DNA of 64,000 nucleotides, taken from NCBI GenBank assembly GCA_001953115.1, contig LSSL01003951.1, positions 1 through 64,000 on the forward strand, in the 5' to 3' direction. Of this stretch, positions 36,340 through 51,314 are shown piece after piece (positions within the stretch are counted from its first letter, which is position 1; every line of letters starts with the position of its first letter). The notes under the pieces were generated by a model that saw only the letters and a list, made by a program, of their open reading frames with translations, had not been told where the DNA came from and made no database searches. This DNA comes from Smittium mucronatum. Its lineage: Eukaryota; Kickxellomycota; Harpellomycetes; Harpellales; Legeriomycetaceae. The translations under genes and the position numbers were made by a program.

Positions 36340-37397
36340 TTCGCCCATTGTATTTACAAAGTATTTATCCAATTTATTTACTATTTATGGAAAAAATAGT
36401 TATTTTACCTAATTATATAAATTTATATTTATCGCTTGTTTTTTTTATTTTAAGTGGGAAAACATTAGGTGAAATCGGCAATAGACAATTGTCTAATCAG
36501 CCAAAAAAATTGCACTATTCCCAAATTAGCCCTATAAGAAACTTTTCATTGAAATGTTATTTTCTAAAAAAATATCTCATTAAAAAAAAACACAATATAG
36601 GTACGCATTAGTCTATATTTGTTAATGAAATAGAATAGATTTCATTCGATATTTTTAAAAATGAAATTTGAAATCCAGGTCTAATAAACTTTTTATAAAT
36701 GCAAAAAGAAGAAAATATGAAAAGAAAATATCCAAAGATGTCTGTGATACAACAGATTTATTCAAATAAAGATTTGAAACGAATAATTTTTTCATATAAT
36801 CAAATTTACATGAATCTTCTAGAGCGTAGTTTTGAAATTTAATCTTTTAAGAGGCTATTTTATTTATAAAATAAATTTATGAAAAGATAATTCGGTGTGA
36901 ATTAATTAGCGATGTATGTTTAAAATCAGGTTTTTAGCCAATTTTTTCTTCATTTGGATATATTAGTGTGTGTGTGTGTGTGTGCTAATTTGCAGTTTTT
37001 ACCTAGTTAAATTAATTAATGATTTAATAACTCAGCGCTTTAATGTATCCACATAGGATATATTTTTATTCTGAATATTCGTAAATATTTTCCTTATCTG
37101 ATTAGGGTGAGTGATAACAAATCGAAATAAAGTTTTTTTCTTACTATGAGTCTGATATTTATCAGATAAAAATTTTGTGTAAAAGATAAAAAATCATCGT
37201 TTCTTGACTCTTCATAGACGCAATAGTCTTACTTTCACCCAAAAGAAACATCTTTATCCTCTAAAAAGGATAGAAGATTTTTTTTAGAAAAAAAGTAATG
37301 TGTGGAATTGATTTTTTTTAAAATACATTATTATATTTATTGTAAGCATTAAGGCTCTAGATTTATAATAGAAAACAAAATATCGGCAAACCCTTGT
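36340..37397. other. A/T-rich stretch, no gene seen
   Basis: Contains a (GT)n microsatellite at 36966-36984. The plus-strand frame at 36348-36611 shows no family motif. Confidence 0.55.
36966..36984. repeat. (GT)n microsatellite
   Basis: Nineteen bases of alternating G and T. Confidence 0.9.
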
Positions 37398-37685
37398 TTA
37401 TAGCAGATTTAACCCCATACCCACGCAAATATGTACTCTTAAGGAATGCTTGATGTGATGAATAGATTCATTGTAAGCGATTTCACGATGATATCTAATT
37501 CTTTTAATTTCTCGCCCAATATATAGGAGATAATGATCATTGTAACTATATATGCCTAACCTCTCAAATCTTTTGTACTTCCCTACTAACTTTGTTAATA
37601 ATATTTTGAGAAATATATTCCTAAAATACTTATTAATACGATCAAATTTCGGGAAAGATAAGTTGAATATACTAAATACCTTCAT
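37398..37685 (-). CDS. hypothetical short open frame, 95 codons from first ATG
   Basis: The frame is open for 120 codons from just after a stop; the first ATG leaves 95. A run this long is somewhat unusual for DNA of this composition. The product is basic and rich in I, R, Y and H, with a tail RIRYHREIAYNESIHHIKHS and a C-terminal hydrophobic stretch. I recognise no family. It may be a small gene, a remnant of a mobile-element protein, or chance. It has no neighbours that help. Confidence 0.22.
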   Translation of the reverse strand: MKVFSIFNLSFPKFDRINKYFRNIFLKILLTKLVGKYKRFERLGIYSYNDHYLLYIGREIKRIRYHREIAYNESIHHIKHSLRVHICVGMGLNLL

Positions 37686-37760
37686 AAATAATTTTTTTAT
37701 AGCTTTATCAATATAAACTCCGATTATTATAGATTTGAGTAAATTCGTACTAATTTTCAA

Positions 37761-40320
37761 TGTATAATATTAATTTTAAATTGACTTGCCCTTGTTATAG
37801 ATTTGTATAGCTCTTGTTGAGAATTCTAAGATTTATTTAAGAATGTTTATCTAAATGCTAACAATTAGGGTATATGCCCCAAATGTTAATAGTTTAGACT
37901 TCTTCTGTATTGAAATGTTTCATCATTGAGATAAATTTAGAATTATTTGGTAATCAATATTTCTGATTCTGTTGCTAATTTCACAATAATAAATCGCCAA
38001 TAAAGGAATTTTTAATTTTTTTTTTCTAACCTATACGCATTCGGGACTGAACCTCAGATACAGTAAGAATATTTAAATAAAAATATTTCTATCTGTCTAT
38101 TTAATATATTTTTTACCTTCTGTGAATACTTTTTGAATCGCTTTAAATTAATAACTTAAAAAAATGAAAATAGGTTTTCAATTCTCTGTTTCGTATGGTA
38201 CTCTCGAATCTATTATCTTATTGAAAGTGTGCTTGCTAAAATATAAGTTTATAAACCCATCATATTCCTTTATTTGCTAATAAAACTTCATTGTAAAAAA
38301 AAAGAGCTTGAATATATAAAAAAATGATTAACAATCACAGTATTAGTGATACCGCTAGAAAGTCATTGAAGGATAAATTTTTAAAAGATTTATTGAATTT
38401 ATGAGTATTTATTTTTGAACCTGATTTTTTCGGCTTCTATATACATAATATGATATTTAATTTTCAATAATTCTAAGATAAAATAGTATGCCAATAATAT
38501 TAAATTAAGTTCCTAAAATTAGATCGAATTGGAATAAATAGATATTTCTTTATTTTGAAAATTCTTGTGAAAAAAATACCGCTAATCCAAAAGATTTTAG
38601 CGAGCTAAAAAACTGGAATTTATTACTGAGCATTAATTTTTATATGATTATATGATGCTACACCTATGATTTGTTTTTTGCTCCAAAATAAAATAGAAAA
38701 AGTGTGTAAAAAGTGTTAATTTGCCAATTTGATAAATTTCATTCTGGATTCCCTTTCATTTTTCAAATTTTTAAGTAATCTAACAAAAAATATATTTATA
38801 TTTATATATTTATAGTTTTCAATGATATTATATTGCTTAGTTTCATAAAAAACTCCAAATAATCCTGTTTATTTTTTTAAGTTACTTAAAATATGTAATA
38901 GGCTTTTCATATATCCTAATTGCTTCGTTAATCTGAATAATAAAAAAATATTTTAATGCTACTCATATCTCTTTAAAAATCGATATTTATTTAAATAATG
39001 ATGAAATTTTTTATAAAAAAAGTAAGACAATATATTTTTTACTGTTTTTAATTTAGACAGCTAAAAAAAAAATGATAAAAAATATCTTTAAACTAAACTT
39101 CTTTTATACTCAAAAATATAATCACAGATATATAGTTAAAAGCTTATATATTATAACAAAAAAAAATTTTAAATTATTTATTTATTTAAAACTAAAATTA
39201 AATGAAAGAAATTAAAAAACCCTCAAATAATTTTAAAAAGTCAAAAATATTCGTTTTTTGAAAAAGAAATTAAGTAATGAAATTTTTTTGAAATTTATAT
39301 ATATATAATCTAATAAAATCAAAGATCTATATTTGGGGTTATTTTCGCCTCATTATATATATATGTATATATATATATATATATATATTGTTCAAAAATG
39401 ATCTTTTATCTCATTTTTAAAATTGATGAATTTTCACCTTTAACTAGATAATTCTAATAGGACTCATAAATAGTTTTAATTAATACTTTATTTTTAAATA
39501 AGTGGTTACTCATTTTAAATTATTTTTATTTTTATGACTAAATTAGATTTAAAAAAAAGGCTTTTTTATTTTTTAATATTTACTTTCACGGATATCAAAA
39601 AAAATTTATATATATTTTCAAAAACATTAAAAAATAAATATCATTTTTATTATGGAAATGACCGTTAAAATTTTTTTTATGGATGTGATAAAAAAAATAA
39701 GTAGTTGGGTTTTAGAAAATTTTATAAGTATCTAATCAAAAAATTATGAAAAAATACACAAAATTTGTTCAAATACGCAAAAAAAATATGTAACCAATAA
39801 TAATTCTCAAATATCATTAGTTATACACAAAATAATTTCTATGCTTTTATATGTTGCTTATATTTATATCAAATAATTCAAGATGTTTATTTATACCAGA
39901 GTGGTCCGAAGATCTGTTTAAGCTTAAGATATTTAATGAGCTTTAAGAACTTATTCTGTAATTTCTTAGAATATAACAATGACGGGAAAATTAAAAATGT
40001 ATATAAATATTTAAAAAGGATGAAAAGTTTAAAATTTGTTAAAATTTATTTTTATAAATCATAAAACACGCAGAGGAAAGTCAAAAAACATTTCGAAAAA
40101 AATTTTCTTGGGTATATGGTTCTTTATTTTATATTGCTGTTATAAAACCCAAATGAATATACGGATAAGTACTTTTATAAATAAAAAATTAAAATTTTAT
40201 AAAATTTATTTAAAAAAAAAAATTGTACAAAAAAAACAACTATAAAACTCGTTAAAAATTAACTAAAAATTAACTTGAGATTATAAACCTAAATCAACAC
40301 TCAAAATATTAATAAATTAT
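37761..40320. other. A/T-rich stretch, no gene seen
   Basis: Low-complexity sequence with an (AT)n run at 39354-39389. The short lysine-rich plus frame at 40036-40245 is what A-rich DNA would encode by chance. Confidence 0.6.
39354..39389. repeat. (AT)n microsatellite
   Basis: About 36 bases of alternating T and A, interrupted once by G. Confidence 0.9.
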
Positions 40321-40334
40321 ACGCGTATACACAC

Positions 40335-40915
40335 TTTTTTTTTCATCGTGGAACTTTATTGTAGGGTAAGAAATTAAAAACTATGCGAAAAAAATTCTAA
40401 ATGCAATAAGCTTCTCTGACGGTCTACTGGCTGTGTAACTACGGTAAAAGTGCGCAATCTACCAACCGAAAGACTCATCCTGGTATTGCTTCAAGTAATT
40501 TATGGCTTAGTTTACATAAAATCAAAAATTAAGATATTTTCCAATTAACAGTAGTTTACTGAAGCTATTGAGCTGCTAACCAGAGCATAATTCTAACGTG
40601 ATTAATAAAATTAGGCTCTAACTTAAACTTTGGTCTTATCTTCATGGATTTACTACAAATATCTGTTAGAAGCTGAGATCTGTTCAACTTTCGAACGCTG
40701 GACGTGTGAACAATACTATTTATCAGTTGTGCTAAAAGATCGATTCCTCATGTTTCTAGATGGAAATATTTTGAAATAGCTGAGCGCTGTCGCCACTATT
40801 ACCAACCAAAATTAGTTCAACGCTTTGTGAAATTTTGGTTTAGTGTAATTCGAAAAGTACACTATTACGCCCCAAAAATATGGCAAGGCATTTCACTCTT
40901 AGGGGGCGTACATTC
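40335..40915 (-). mobile_element. poly(A) retroposon family, copy S2
   Basis: Minus-strand element. The 3' tail is the T9 run at 40335-40343, preceded in the element sense by CAATAAAGTTCCACGATG. The 5' block CTAAGAGTGAAATGCC is near 40903-40888. The flanking duplication ACGCGTATA is seen at 40321-40329 and 40916-40924. About a dozen extra bases lie between the shared 5' block and the duplication. The conserved hairpin TAGTGTACTT-TTCG-AATTACACTA is present near 40845-40868. Not coding. Confidence 0.85.
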
Positions 40916-40924
40916 ACGCGTATA

Positions 40925-43900
40925 AAAATACTTACAAACGTTCATTTATATATACATACATAATTTATATATAAATGCATATATATACAAGTTTAATATG
41001 ATCAACTTAGGTTTTTTAAAATAAAATTGAATATTAATAGTTACATTTAATTATCTAAATACTGTTTATACTTTTTCTATTTTTCGATTCTATGACTCAA
41101 AACATAATTTGAAATCCAATGAATCATTTTTTTAAGAAATAAATCAGTATATATGGCCATTTTTTTCTAAATAAGTATTATATTGATTGCGATAACTTTA
41201 TTTGAGAACGAATCTCATTTCTCTTAAAATATTTTGGTATCATCAATTTATTCAATTGCGATTTGAAAATTTTTTAGAGTCCATTTATTTGTTCGATTAT
41301 TATAATTCATCAAATAGTTTTTTTTAATTTGTTAAGTGTGTAACTATTTAATATTGGAGAACTATTGTTGAGTAAAAAAAAGCTTTATTGTGTATTTGAA
41401 CAAATTTTGTTAAAAATTTTTATTGTTTGTGTTTTTTTACATAATTTTTTGATTAGATATTTTTAACAATTTGAAAAATACCAACTTAGTTTTTTTTAAT
41501 AAAAAATACTCCATTAAATCTAGATAAATCCGAGAATTGTTTTTATTTTTCGTACATATAACAAAATCAATAGAGTAGATTAAATTGTTTTGAATAAAAA
41601 AAAGAAATTATTTAAACTTTTAATTTCCTTAAATTTATTTTTACTCATTTAGGGTCGATGGATAAAAAAAATCTCATTCAAATTTCGGTAAATTTTTTCA
41701 TTAGACTAATATTATTTGTATAATAATTAATAAACCAAAGAGTTATGAATACAGAAATAGTTAATTTCGGCAAATAGGTATGAGAGTTAAATTTGAGTAT
41801 TGGAAGTATTAAAACTAGATTATTTTTTATATAGAAAGAAATTAAAACAAAATTATAACAAAACATTTAGTATTAATCTTCATGTTATTAACTTTTACAT
41901 TTACAATTACAATTACACACATAAAAATTTGATTTTTTATAATAAAATATTTTTGGTTTTTTGCATATAAAAAATTAATTCGAAGGTTTAACTTCATTTA
42001 ATTTCTATAATATATCCTGATGATTGCCAAAAAATAAAAATAAAATTTTCTTTAGCTTATTAGGTATTTTATAAAAAATATTAAAAAAAATGCTATAAAT
42101 GTAAAAAATCCTTTTTTTTTTGTTTTGCATCTGCAAAATCAAAAATAAATATTTAAAAAATTCAAATTAATTTAATAATGATTGAAAAATCATATATTTT
42201 AAATTTTGTTCAGAGATAAATAATATGCTAAATTTTTTAATATTAAGAGATAAATCCTTAATATTTTTTTTTCTAAATTAGGATATGTATGTAAAAACCA
42301 AACCTTAATTTTAATTTTATCAATTTTACGTAATTTTAATTTAAAAAATCTGAAATTTTGATGTTATATATAACTTAGTTTAATAAAGTGTATGAATTTG
42401 CTTGTTTAAGATTAAATATAAGCTTTTTAATTGCATCTAAGTTGAACATTAAAGTTCATAAAATCAAAATTATCATATATTTACTGCAAAAATTTTTACT
42501 CGTCGAAATAATTTTAAAAAAAACTATATTAAAAAAATATACAAATACAAAAATCATAACAAGTTTGCAATCTTGTAAGTTTTCTTAAATTGGCTATAAA
42601 TTCCCCATTATGTTTGGATTATTAATTTTATAAATAGAAAATTTCGGTTTATAAGCATTTTTTTTAAATTAAATTATATAGCAGGGTTTTTAAATTTAAA
42701 GGACTAAATTTTTCATTTACATAGACACAATATTAAATTATTATGAGTATTTTTTTCACTTTTTAAATAACAAAATTTCATTTTTAGAGACACATAATTA
42801 AATAATTGAAGATGTATATTTTCTTTTTAAAAGGTATATTTTTTCATTATAGGAGGAATTTTTTTCCGTATTTGGAGAAATTTTCATCCTTTGTGGAGCA
42901 TAATTGAAACTTTGTTTGATTTTTTCAATCTAATTTATTAGATTAAAGATTTTCTATTTGTTATGATTTAACAATGCACAACCGCATCCAATATACCATC
43001 AGAAAATTTAAATAAAAATATACAAAGGCATGGAAAATTATAAAAAAATGGTCCTATTAAATTAGGATGATTCTTAACTTTTTAATAGTTTCGAAGATAT
43101 GTTTAAATGGGACCACTTTCTCAATTTAACTCAAGTTAATGGTAGTAAATCATAAAGTTTTCTAAAAAAAGAAAATTATTATTATTATTTTTATTATTAT
43201 TATTATTTTTATTATTATATTTATTTCAAGATAATTTTTGTCATGCATTTTTTGATAGCTTCAAAATCTGATAAGTTTAGCATATATAAGATATTATATG
43301 AGACCAATGATTTTATTAAAATTAATCTAATTATTAATCCCTTTTTTTAAAAAAATAAGGTTTAATTACTAAAATAACATAGTAATTTTTCTCATAAATA
43401 TTTAAAATTTTGTTAATTACGATAATTAATATCACCAATCTTGTAATATTACAGCTATAAAAATGAAAAAAAAATCCCCCAATCATGGAATAATATTTCA
43501 TTTAAAAAGAAAGAATACACCCCCAATTATTTAATATTGTATCTCTAAAAATGAAATTTTTCGTTCTTAAAATTGAAATTTTTTTTAAATTATTTGTATT
43601 CCACAAAACCACAAGTACTAAATAATTATTATTGTGCTTAAAATTTATCTTAAATAAATTGAATTTAATCCCTTTATCAAATAATTTACATTCAAATGTG
43701 ATATTTATTCAATTTTTTGCTTATATTTCAATATTTTTATATTAATTTTTTTTTTTTTTATAATTTAATTATTTAATAAGTTCATTTGATAAATATGTTT
43801 AATATTCTTTACACCCTCTAATTTTCAATAAAAAACTTACGAAAAATAAAATTTGACAATGCTTATTTCAGAATAAATTGATTTTTTTGACTTTAATTCA

Positions 43901-46900
43901 TAATATTGATTAAAAATTAAAAATTAGATATATATCTAAGACTAAATATCACGATTAAATCCTTTACATTTTTTTTCCATTTAATTATACATCAATACGA
44001 CCGTTTTGAAATTTTTTATCGTTTTTTTTAAATTTTAAATTTATTAATTTACTAATTCACATTTATTTTAACGATACTTACTCTTTATTTTATCCTTGTA
44101 ATTAAATTATTATTATAGAAATAAAAATATATATTAAAATAAAAAAATTTAATAGCAAGCAGCTGAAAAAAAAGGTCACTAAAAATAAATATTGTAATTA
44201 AGATAAAAATTATAGTTGGTTAATTTAATTTTATTAAATATATTAATTTTAATTAGCGTCTTTCGGACATTTTTAAAGAAAATTTAAATAATAGTGTTTA
44301 TATACACACAATTTTCTCTGCCAAATAACCTTTTTGTTTTAGTTTCTTTTATTACCCTTATTAAAAAAATTTTCGTTTGATTTTTAATTTGGATATAAAT
44401 TTTAAAAATATGATGTTATTTCACAAAAAAGATGAAAAAATAATCAAGTATTCTCTTAAAATATTCTAACTTCTAAGATTTTTAATATAATAAGATTAGT
44501 AAAATAAAATTCCTATGAATAGATTTCTCAGCCGATTTAATATTTAAAACATATTAAAATCGGCCTTAAATTTTTTTATAAGTGTTAATGTTAAATCCAA
44601 ATTATTTTTCATATATTTTTCCATATGAAAATCATTTATTTTTTATTTTTTGTTAATATTAAAAATAATAAGTTCAAATAACACAAGGTTTTAAACAAAG
44701 TAAATCCAGAATGTGAAAAATAAAAATATGTTAGATTATAAATTAAAATTTTTATTTTCGCAAATTAATTTTTTTTTAGGATAATAAAAGTTATTTTTTG
44801 ACTAAGCCTTTTAATTAATTTTTTGAAAATAAATTGGCATAAAATATTGAAATTACAAAGATTGGCATATTATAATTTTCTCTGAATATGAAATTTATTC
44901 AAATTTATTATCTTACTGATTGCAATATATTTATTTTTTAGTTTCCATACGTTTCGACTAAACTTGAGATAAGTTTTATATTTTTAAATTAATATCTTAT
45001 ATATTAAAATAATCAAAAATTTTAACTATCAATCCCATAGAAAACTTATAAAAATGTGATAACTTGATTAAAGATATCAGATAATATCAATTTAATTAAA
45101 TATTTCTGTAAATAAATTAAATCATTGAATAATTTTTACTTCATTCTGATAGTATCCAATGGCCAGTGAGAGTATTTTTTCATATAAATAGATTTAAGCG
45201 GTAATAAAACTTCATTTACTTATTGAAAGAATTATTTTCTTTTATCTTTTTTCAGTTCCAAAAGAATTAATGATTTTTAATAAACCAAAAAATAAATTCT
45301 GCATAAAAAATAATCATAAAAAATATGGTTTATTTTTAGTTTAATCGGTTTTACCGAAGTCGCCTTCACTTTTTTAAAATTAATATTCCGAAATACTTCC
45401 AAAACCAACCACATGTTTTTCTCACTCTATTTTTGGTAGAATAAATAAATATATAATTACATAATGTTTAAACTATTATTATTACTTATTTTTTTAAAAA
45501 AATAACATTCAGAAGTAAATTTCTGATATAAATTTTATAAAAATATTAAAAATTAGTATTTCTATGGAGCATAAAAATTGTTCGTAATAAATATATTATT
45601 ACCAATAAGACTCGACACATAACGGATCTTAACACTCGAATCCATTTTATACCAGTTTTTTTTTTTAGGAAACAGTCTAATTTAATATTTTATCTTCTAG
45701 AGCACGAAAAATACTCATAAAAATATGTCGTGATGCTCTGAAAAAGAATATTAATAATTTTACAGAATTTTTTCCTATGTTTATATGGTTAATTTTATAT
45801 CACGTTTTTCATAATAATATATATACTAATGGTTGTTAATATATATTTACAATTTTAAAGATTTTTTCGAAATTATATATCATTAAAATAATATTCTCTC
45901 ATTAAAATATATAAATATTGGATTATGTTAATAAATTTTCTATAAAATCAGTTAATATTTCTAATATCTTAGAATAGATTGAATTATTTTGATTTGAATA
46001 TAATATTCTAAATTTAAATATTTATAAACATCAGAAAATCATGATAAAACTATTTAAAGAGAAAATTGTGATTTTTCTTTTCAAATGGTTTTATCGATTT
46101 TACTATGGTTAAAACTTATCTTAATAACCAAGATTTAATTCTAATGATAAAAATATTTCCAAAAATATCATATTTTCAATTTTTTATAAAAAAATAAAGG
46201 GTAAATATTTTAAGTTTCTTATATGCACAAAAAGTGCTCCAAATCATTATTAGGGGTAATTTTTTTTATTTGATCATTATATCTCAAAAATATAGTATCA
46301 CTCGAGAGCTTAAATTTCATTTGATCTAGAATTTCAATTCAAATTTTCTTTTATGTACCTTTAGACAGAAAAATATTATTTTAGTCAATTAATGAATTAT
46401 TATTTTTCTGAATTTTTTTATTATTGTTGAATTTTGTATAAAACTCGTATTAAAATCGATAAAATAGAGATTGAACATTTTATCTGTATGATTTAAACTT
46501 CTGAATAATCTATTATTGGAGTTTTAAATATCAATTCATATAATTTTATCAAAATTATTTATAACACTTTTAGTACCAGAAAAGCAAGAAAGGTCAAAAA
46601 TTTACCATAAATAAAAACTAAGTGATTAAATTTGGGCTTTTATCTGGGATATTTTTGTTTCAAAAAATTATAATTGGTTTAATTTCATGAATAATAATTG
46701 AATAAATACCAAAATTGGGAAAAAAAATAAACAGTACACCTTTTCAATTAATTTATATCATTTGCTGACATATGTCAGATTACCTGCACCACAATGTTTT
46801 GTGCCGAGTAAATTAATAAATATTGGCTATTACAAACCATTTAACGGAATTATAAATTAAATTTAAAGATCTGGTCAAAGTAACATTACTAAAAATATAT

Positions 46901-49900
46901 TTATAAAACAATTTATATTTCTTAAAAAATTCTAATAATGTATTAATGGAAGTATTAATCTATAGGCACACATTGTTTGTAACGTTCAAGATATAAATAC
47001 TTTTTATCTTTTTTAATTGGTAATTTTAAATAATCTTTAGTGATTTCTATATTAAATAATGAACTATATTTTTCTAAATAGTTTATAACATTACCAAATT
47101 AAACACATGTATTTCGAAAAAAATTATTTCTAATAGATAGTAGGCACATATTAAATGATTTTTTTTTAAACATGATATTCAGGGATGTGTATTTTTTCTT
47201 TGGTGCGTTTTGTATTTATAAGTGCGTAGTTAATGTAAAATACATATTGATATCCAGTCTGTATTTAAAATCCTTTTATATAATTTATTAAAAAATAAAC
47301 AAGTACAAAGACAATTATAGTATTTTCAATGTTTTTATTTATTTGAAATTCGAAGTATTTTATTATAATATTAACTTTGAAACTTTGACAAATTTATTAA
47401 AGATATGTCAAAAATTAGACAAAAATATGATGCATTTTAATTTTAAAAAGATATCCAATATTTGCATATATTTGAATTTTTATTAATTATGTTATTAGCG
47501 TATATTTTATAACATTTTTATTGACTAGGTTTAAAATAATAACATATTAATTTTCGAAAATATTTTAATAGTGTTTAATTTTTTGAAATAACTTCAATAA
47601 TAATTTAATCCGCAAATTATCTACGGGAGATTAAATTAATTTCATCGTAGTGAAAAAAATCCAAAAAAATATGAGAATAATCATATAAAAATTTAAATCT
47701 CATATAAAGATTTTATTTAAACTTAAATAGCTTTTTGAAACACACAAAGTTTATTATTATATTATTGATAGTGATTTTAATTGTACATTTTATCACCGAT
47801 TTTGTCATAACATGAATGAAAATTACTCTAATTAAAAAATTATAAAAGCAAAAATTTATGATAAAGAATAGATGCTAAACATTATTTGCATACAATAATA
47901 TAAAATCAAATTTCGTTTAAAATTTGATTATATATTTTTAATCAACTTCTGTAAATTTAAAATAAAATTATTTTTTAATGTTAATTGACATTGAAAATTT
48001 TTCAATTTTAGTGTGAGAAAGCAGATGTGATTATGAAATTTCCTGAATTTATGTTTCGAATTTCTAGTAAATATATTCCCACGATAATTTATTAATTTTT
48101 TGTCAGCAGGCTATAATTATTATTCTTTTTATATTTCATAATCAAGATATTTTCACATATAGAGAGCTTTTTTTTAAAAAAAGCCATATATTTTTATTAA
48201 ATTATAACGATATTAAGATGTTAATAAAATTGGGTTTTATTTTATGAACACACAAATATTAATAGTTTGGTATAAAAAATAAAATTTAAAAAAAACGAAA
48301 AACTAATATTACTACTCTGCATTAAAATCCTAGTTTATATATAAAAAAAAACAAAACTTTACCCAACAGGATTATTTGGAAAGAATTATAAATTATTTTG
48401 TTGTAAAAAATATCATTTTAAATCAAAATTAATACTTAAAATGACTCGAATTATTTGAAAACTTTTAATTTATATTTTTCGTGCATATATTATCAGCATA
48501 GGTGAATTTAATGAATTTTCTGCGATTTAACCAATGGATAGAGTAATCACTAGTTTTTTAATTAATATATGGGTTAATAATATGTGTCAAGAATATTTTT
48601 TCCAATAAGTTATATAGGTTAATTTTGCTTAATAATTATAGTAGTTATCAAAAATGTTGTAAATTTGGCTAATTTGGATTTAAAACAAGAACCATCTGCT
48701 TATTATAACATTTTAAATAAAAAATGTTTTAGTACAAATCAAAAAAATTTCTAAAAAAAGAAAAAACTTTTATATGTAAAACTTCTTGTATGCAAAATAA
48801 TCACCCATGCATTCATTGGATGCTTTAATTACTGACTGATAATTTATATCTAATATTAATAGATTATAAAAATTGATTCTATATTATATGTAGTACAAGA
48901 TTAGAAAAATTCATAAAAAATAAAAATAAAAATAATGATAATGAAAATGAAAATATACAGGGCCGGAAAATAAATAAATATAGATTCTTTAAGATTTTTT
49001 CTAAATATTTATAGGGGAATATGAATTAAATGAGATAGAATAATATATAATCAAGCATAAAAATAAACCCAAAAGCAGAAAAATAATTTTATATTTCCTC
49101 TATATCTTTTGAATTTTTCTTAGTTTTAATACAAATTATAAAGGAAGAACTCCATAAAAAATAAAATAAAACTTTTTATATAACTTTAAATAATATGATT
49201 TTAAGAATGATAACTTTAAATCACAAAAATATTTAAATATATATTTAAATTGTTTTTTATTCAAATTTCAGTATTTATTCAGCTTTTTAATATTAAATAA
49301 TGAAAATAATCTAAAAAAATTACCATATATTACCAATTATCCTTAAGATTGATTTCTTTTTGATTCATTCAATAAGTAAAAATATCCAATCTGCTAGATA
49401 CGTTCATTTTGTTGTCATAGTGACTAAGAAAAAGACATAGTTTATTAAAATTTATAAAAAATTTATTCATAGTTTATAATCTATAAAACTAGGATATATA
49501 AAAGGAATTTTTATATTTGTAATTTTTCTGAAGAAATTCATCTATTCCATCAATAATATTCATTTTGTTATAATATCTATAATTTTTTTAAATAAATTAC
49601 CTTAAAAATTAACCATATAATCATAGCCTAAAATATTATCTATAGTCTCGTAAGATCATTTTTATTCAGATGATTAGCTTTCATGTAATTTAACTGATGT
49701 CCGAAAGAAATTTTAAAATCTCCTATATTATTGAGAAGGTCAAATTTGTTAATAATATGGCTAAAAATAATAAATTTAATAAATTATTAGTAAATAGTAG
49801 AATTATATATTTTATTTTTTGGAGATATAAAGTTATAGTAAGTTTATAAGCAGTTAAAGTTGATTTTTTAACATATTCTCACCAAGAGAAAATAAATGTT

Positions 49901-51310
49901 CTGATTTAAATAAAAATAAACAAAATGATTTATTATCATTCAAAACTACATATTACAAACTTGAATTTTAAAATTATTGTTATGATTTTCAATATTTATA
50001 AAAATTAGATTACAGATAATATTATAAAGTTTAAATAAAAAAATTACGTGTTTAAACTTACTGTTTATAAAAAAATCAAATTTTAAGTATTTTTTAAAAT
50101 AGTTCATAACACATTAACAGGCTCTACCATTATTAAATAATTATTTAGTGTATATTTTTGAACATATATTTTTTTACACCAATTAAGAATCTATTGAATA
50201 CTCTAATAATATTGGATGTATTATAAGATGAATAAACAGCAAAATACAATTAATATCAATTTTTAAACTATTAAAAATTCAAAATGAGAAATTAATAATA
50301 ATTGCACGTATGTAGTTAAATAACCCGATAAATTTTCAAAATCAATATTTGCTTAATCTATACAAAAATATAAATAACAGGATTTGATATTATGTGAATA
50401 TGATCATCAATTGTTAATTTTGAGCCTTTTGAAGATTTTATAAATAATTTGTAAGATTTTTTTTTTGAGTTAAAAAGACTCATAAATACTCATTAATTTT
50501 TCAAATAAAAATCATAGATACATTTAAATTAATAAAATTTGAAAAATAAAGTATCTACAAAGAGTAATAACTTAAAGAATTTAGAATTTTTTCAATTTTC
50601 AGACTAAATAACTAATTTACAATCCAATTTTAAATTTACGAAGCAAAGAAAAAATTAAAAAATTTATTATGCAATTAAATTTCACTTTCAAGTAAACTCA
50701 AAAGCCCCAAAAATTAAAAAATAAACCTTATAGGCTAAATAAATCTAAAGTTAATTCCTATATTATTTTGATTATTTAATAAAAAATATCCCCAGGCGAA
50801 ATTGTATTATAATTGAAAAAAATGATAAAAATGAAATGTTCCAACTACAAAATTTTAAATTATTTTTGCAATATTATCTAAACTAAATAAAAAAGTCTCC
50901 AACTTTAATAATAAAGAAGCTTAATTTTATAAAAGTTCTCATTAAAAGAAGCTAGTAGCATTAAAAAAAATTTTGAGACAAGTTTTACATTAAAATTATA
51001 AAATAGAAAAATGTTTAATTTATTTGATAATTATATTTTGGTAATTAATAATATCTTTTTTAAACAGTAAAAGTTCTAATAATTAATAAGATTTAATAAT
51101 TTTTCAAGTTCTAAAGTATGTGATACTTATAATTTCCACAAAATTAAAGATAATCAAAATCCACTTAGATTTATTTTTCTATATTGAAAATAAATACCAA
51201 TTTTTACAGATATAAATAAATTTTGACTGATATTATGTAGATAACTAATCTTATTTACTAAATTTAAATTAAAGGTGTAATATTGCACTGTAAACTTTAC
51301 AATGATTCCA
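40925..51310. other. 10-kb A/T desert, no gene seen
   Basis: The longest featureless part of the window. It contains homopolymer tracts and an ATT microsatellite (43175-43218). No tRNA-like B box, transposon end or credible reading frame was found. Diverged elements could be hidden here beyond recognition by eye. Confidence 0.6.
43175..43218. repeat. (ATT)n microsatellite
   Basis: Imperfect ATT triplet repeat interrupted by two T-rich units. Confidence 0.85.
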
Positions 51311-51314
51311 TTAA

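Noticed and set aside
40925..51310. Search for CRISPR arrays, rRNA genes, telomeric repeats and centromere-like satellites.
   Set aside because: No regularly spaced repeats, rRNA signatures or telomere units were seen anywhere in the window.
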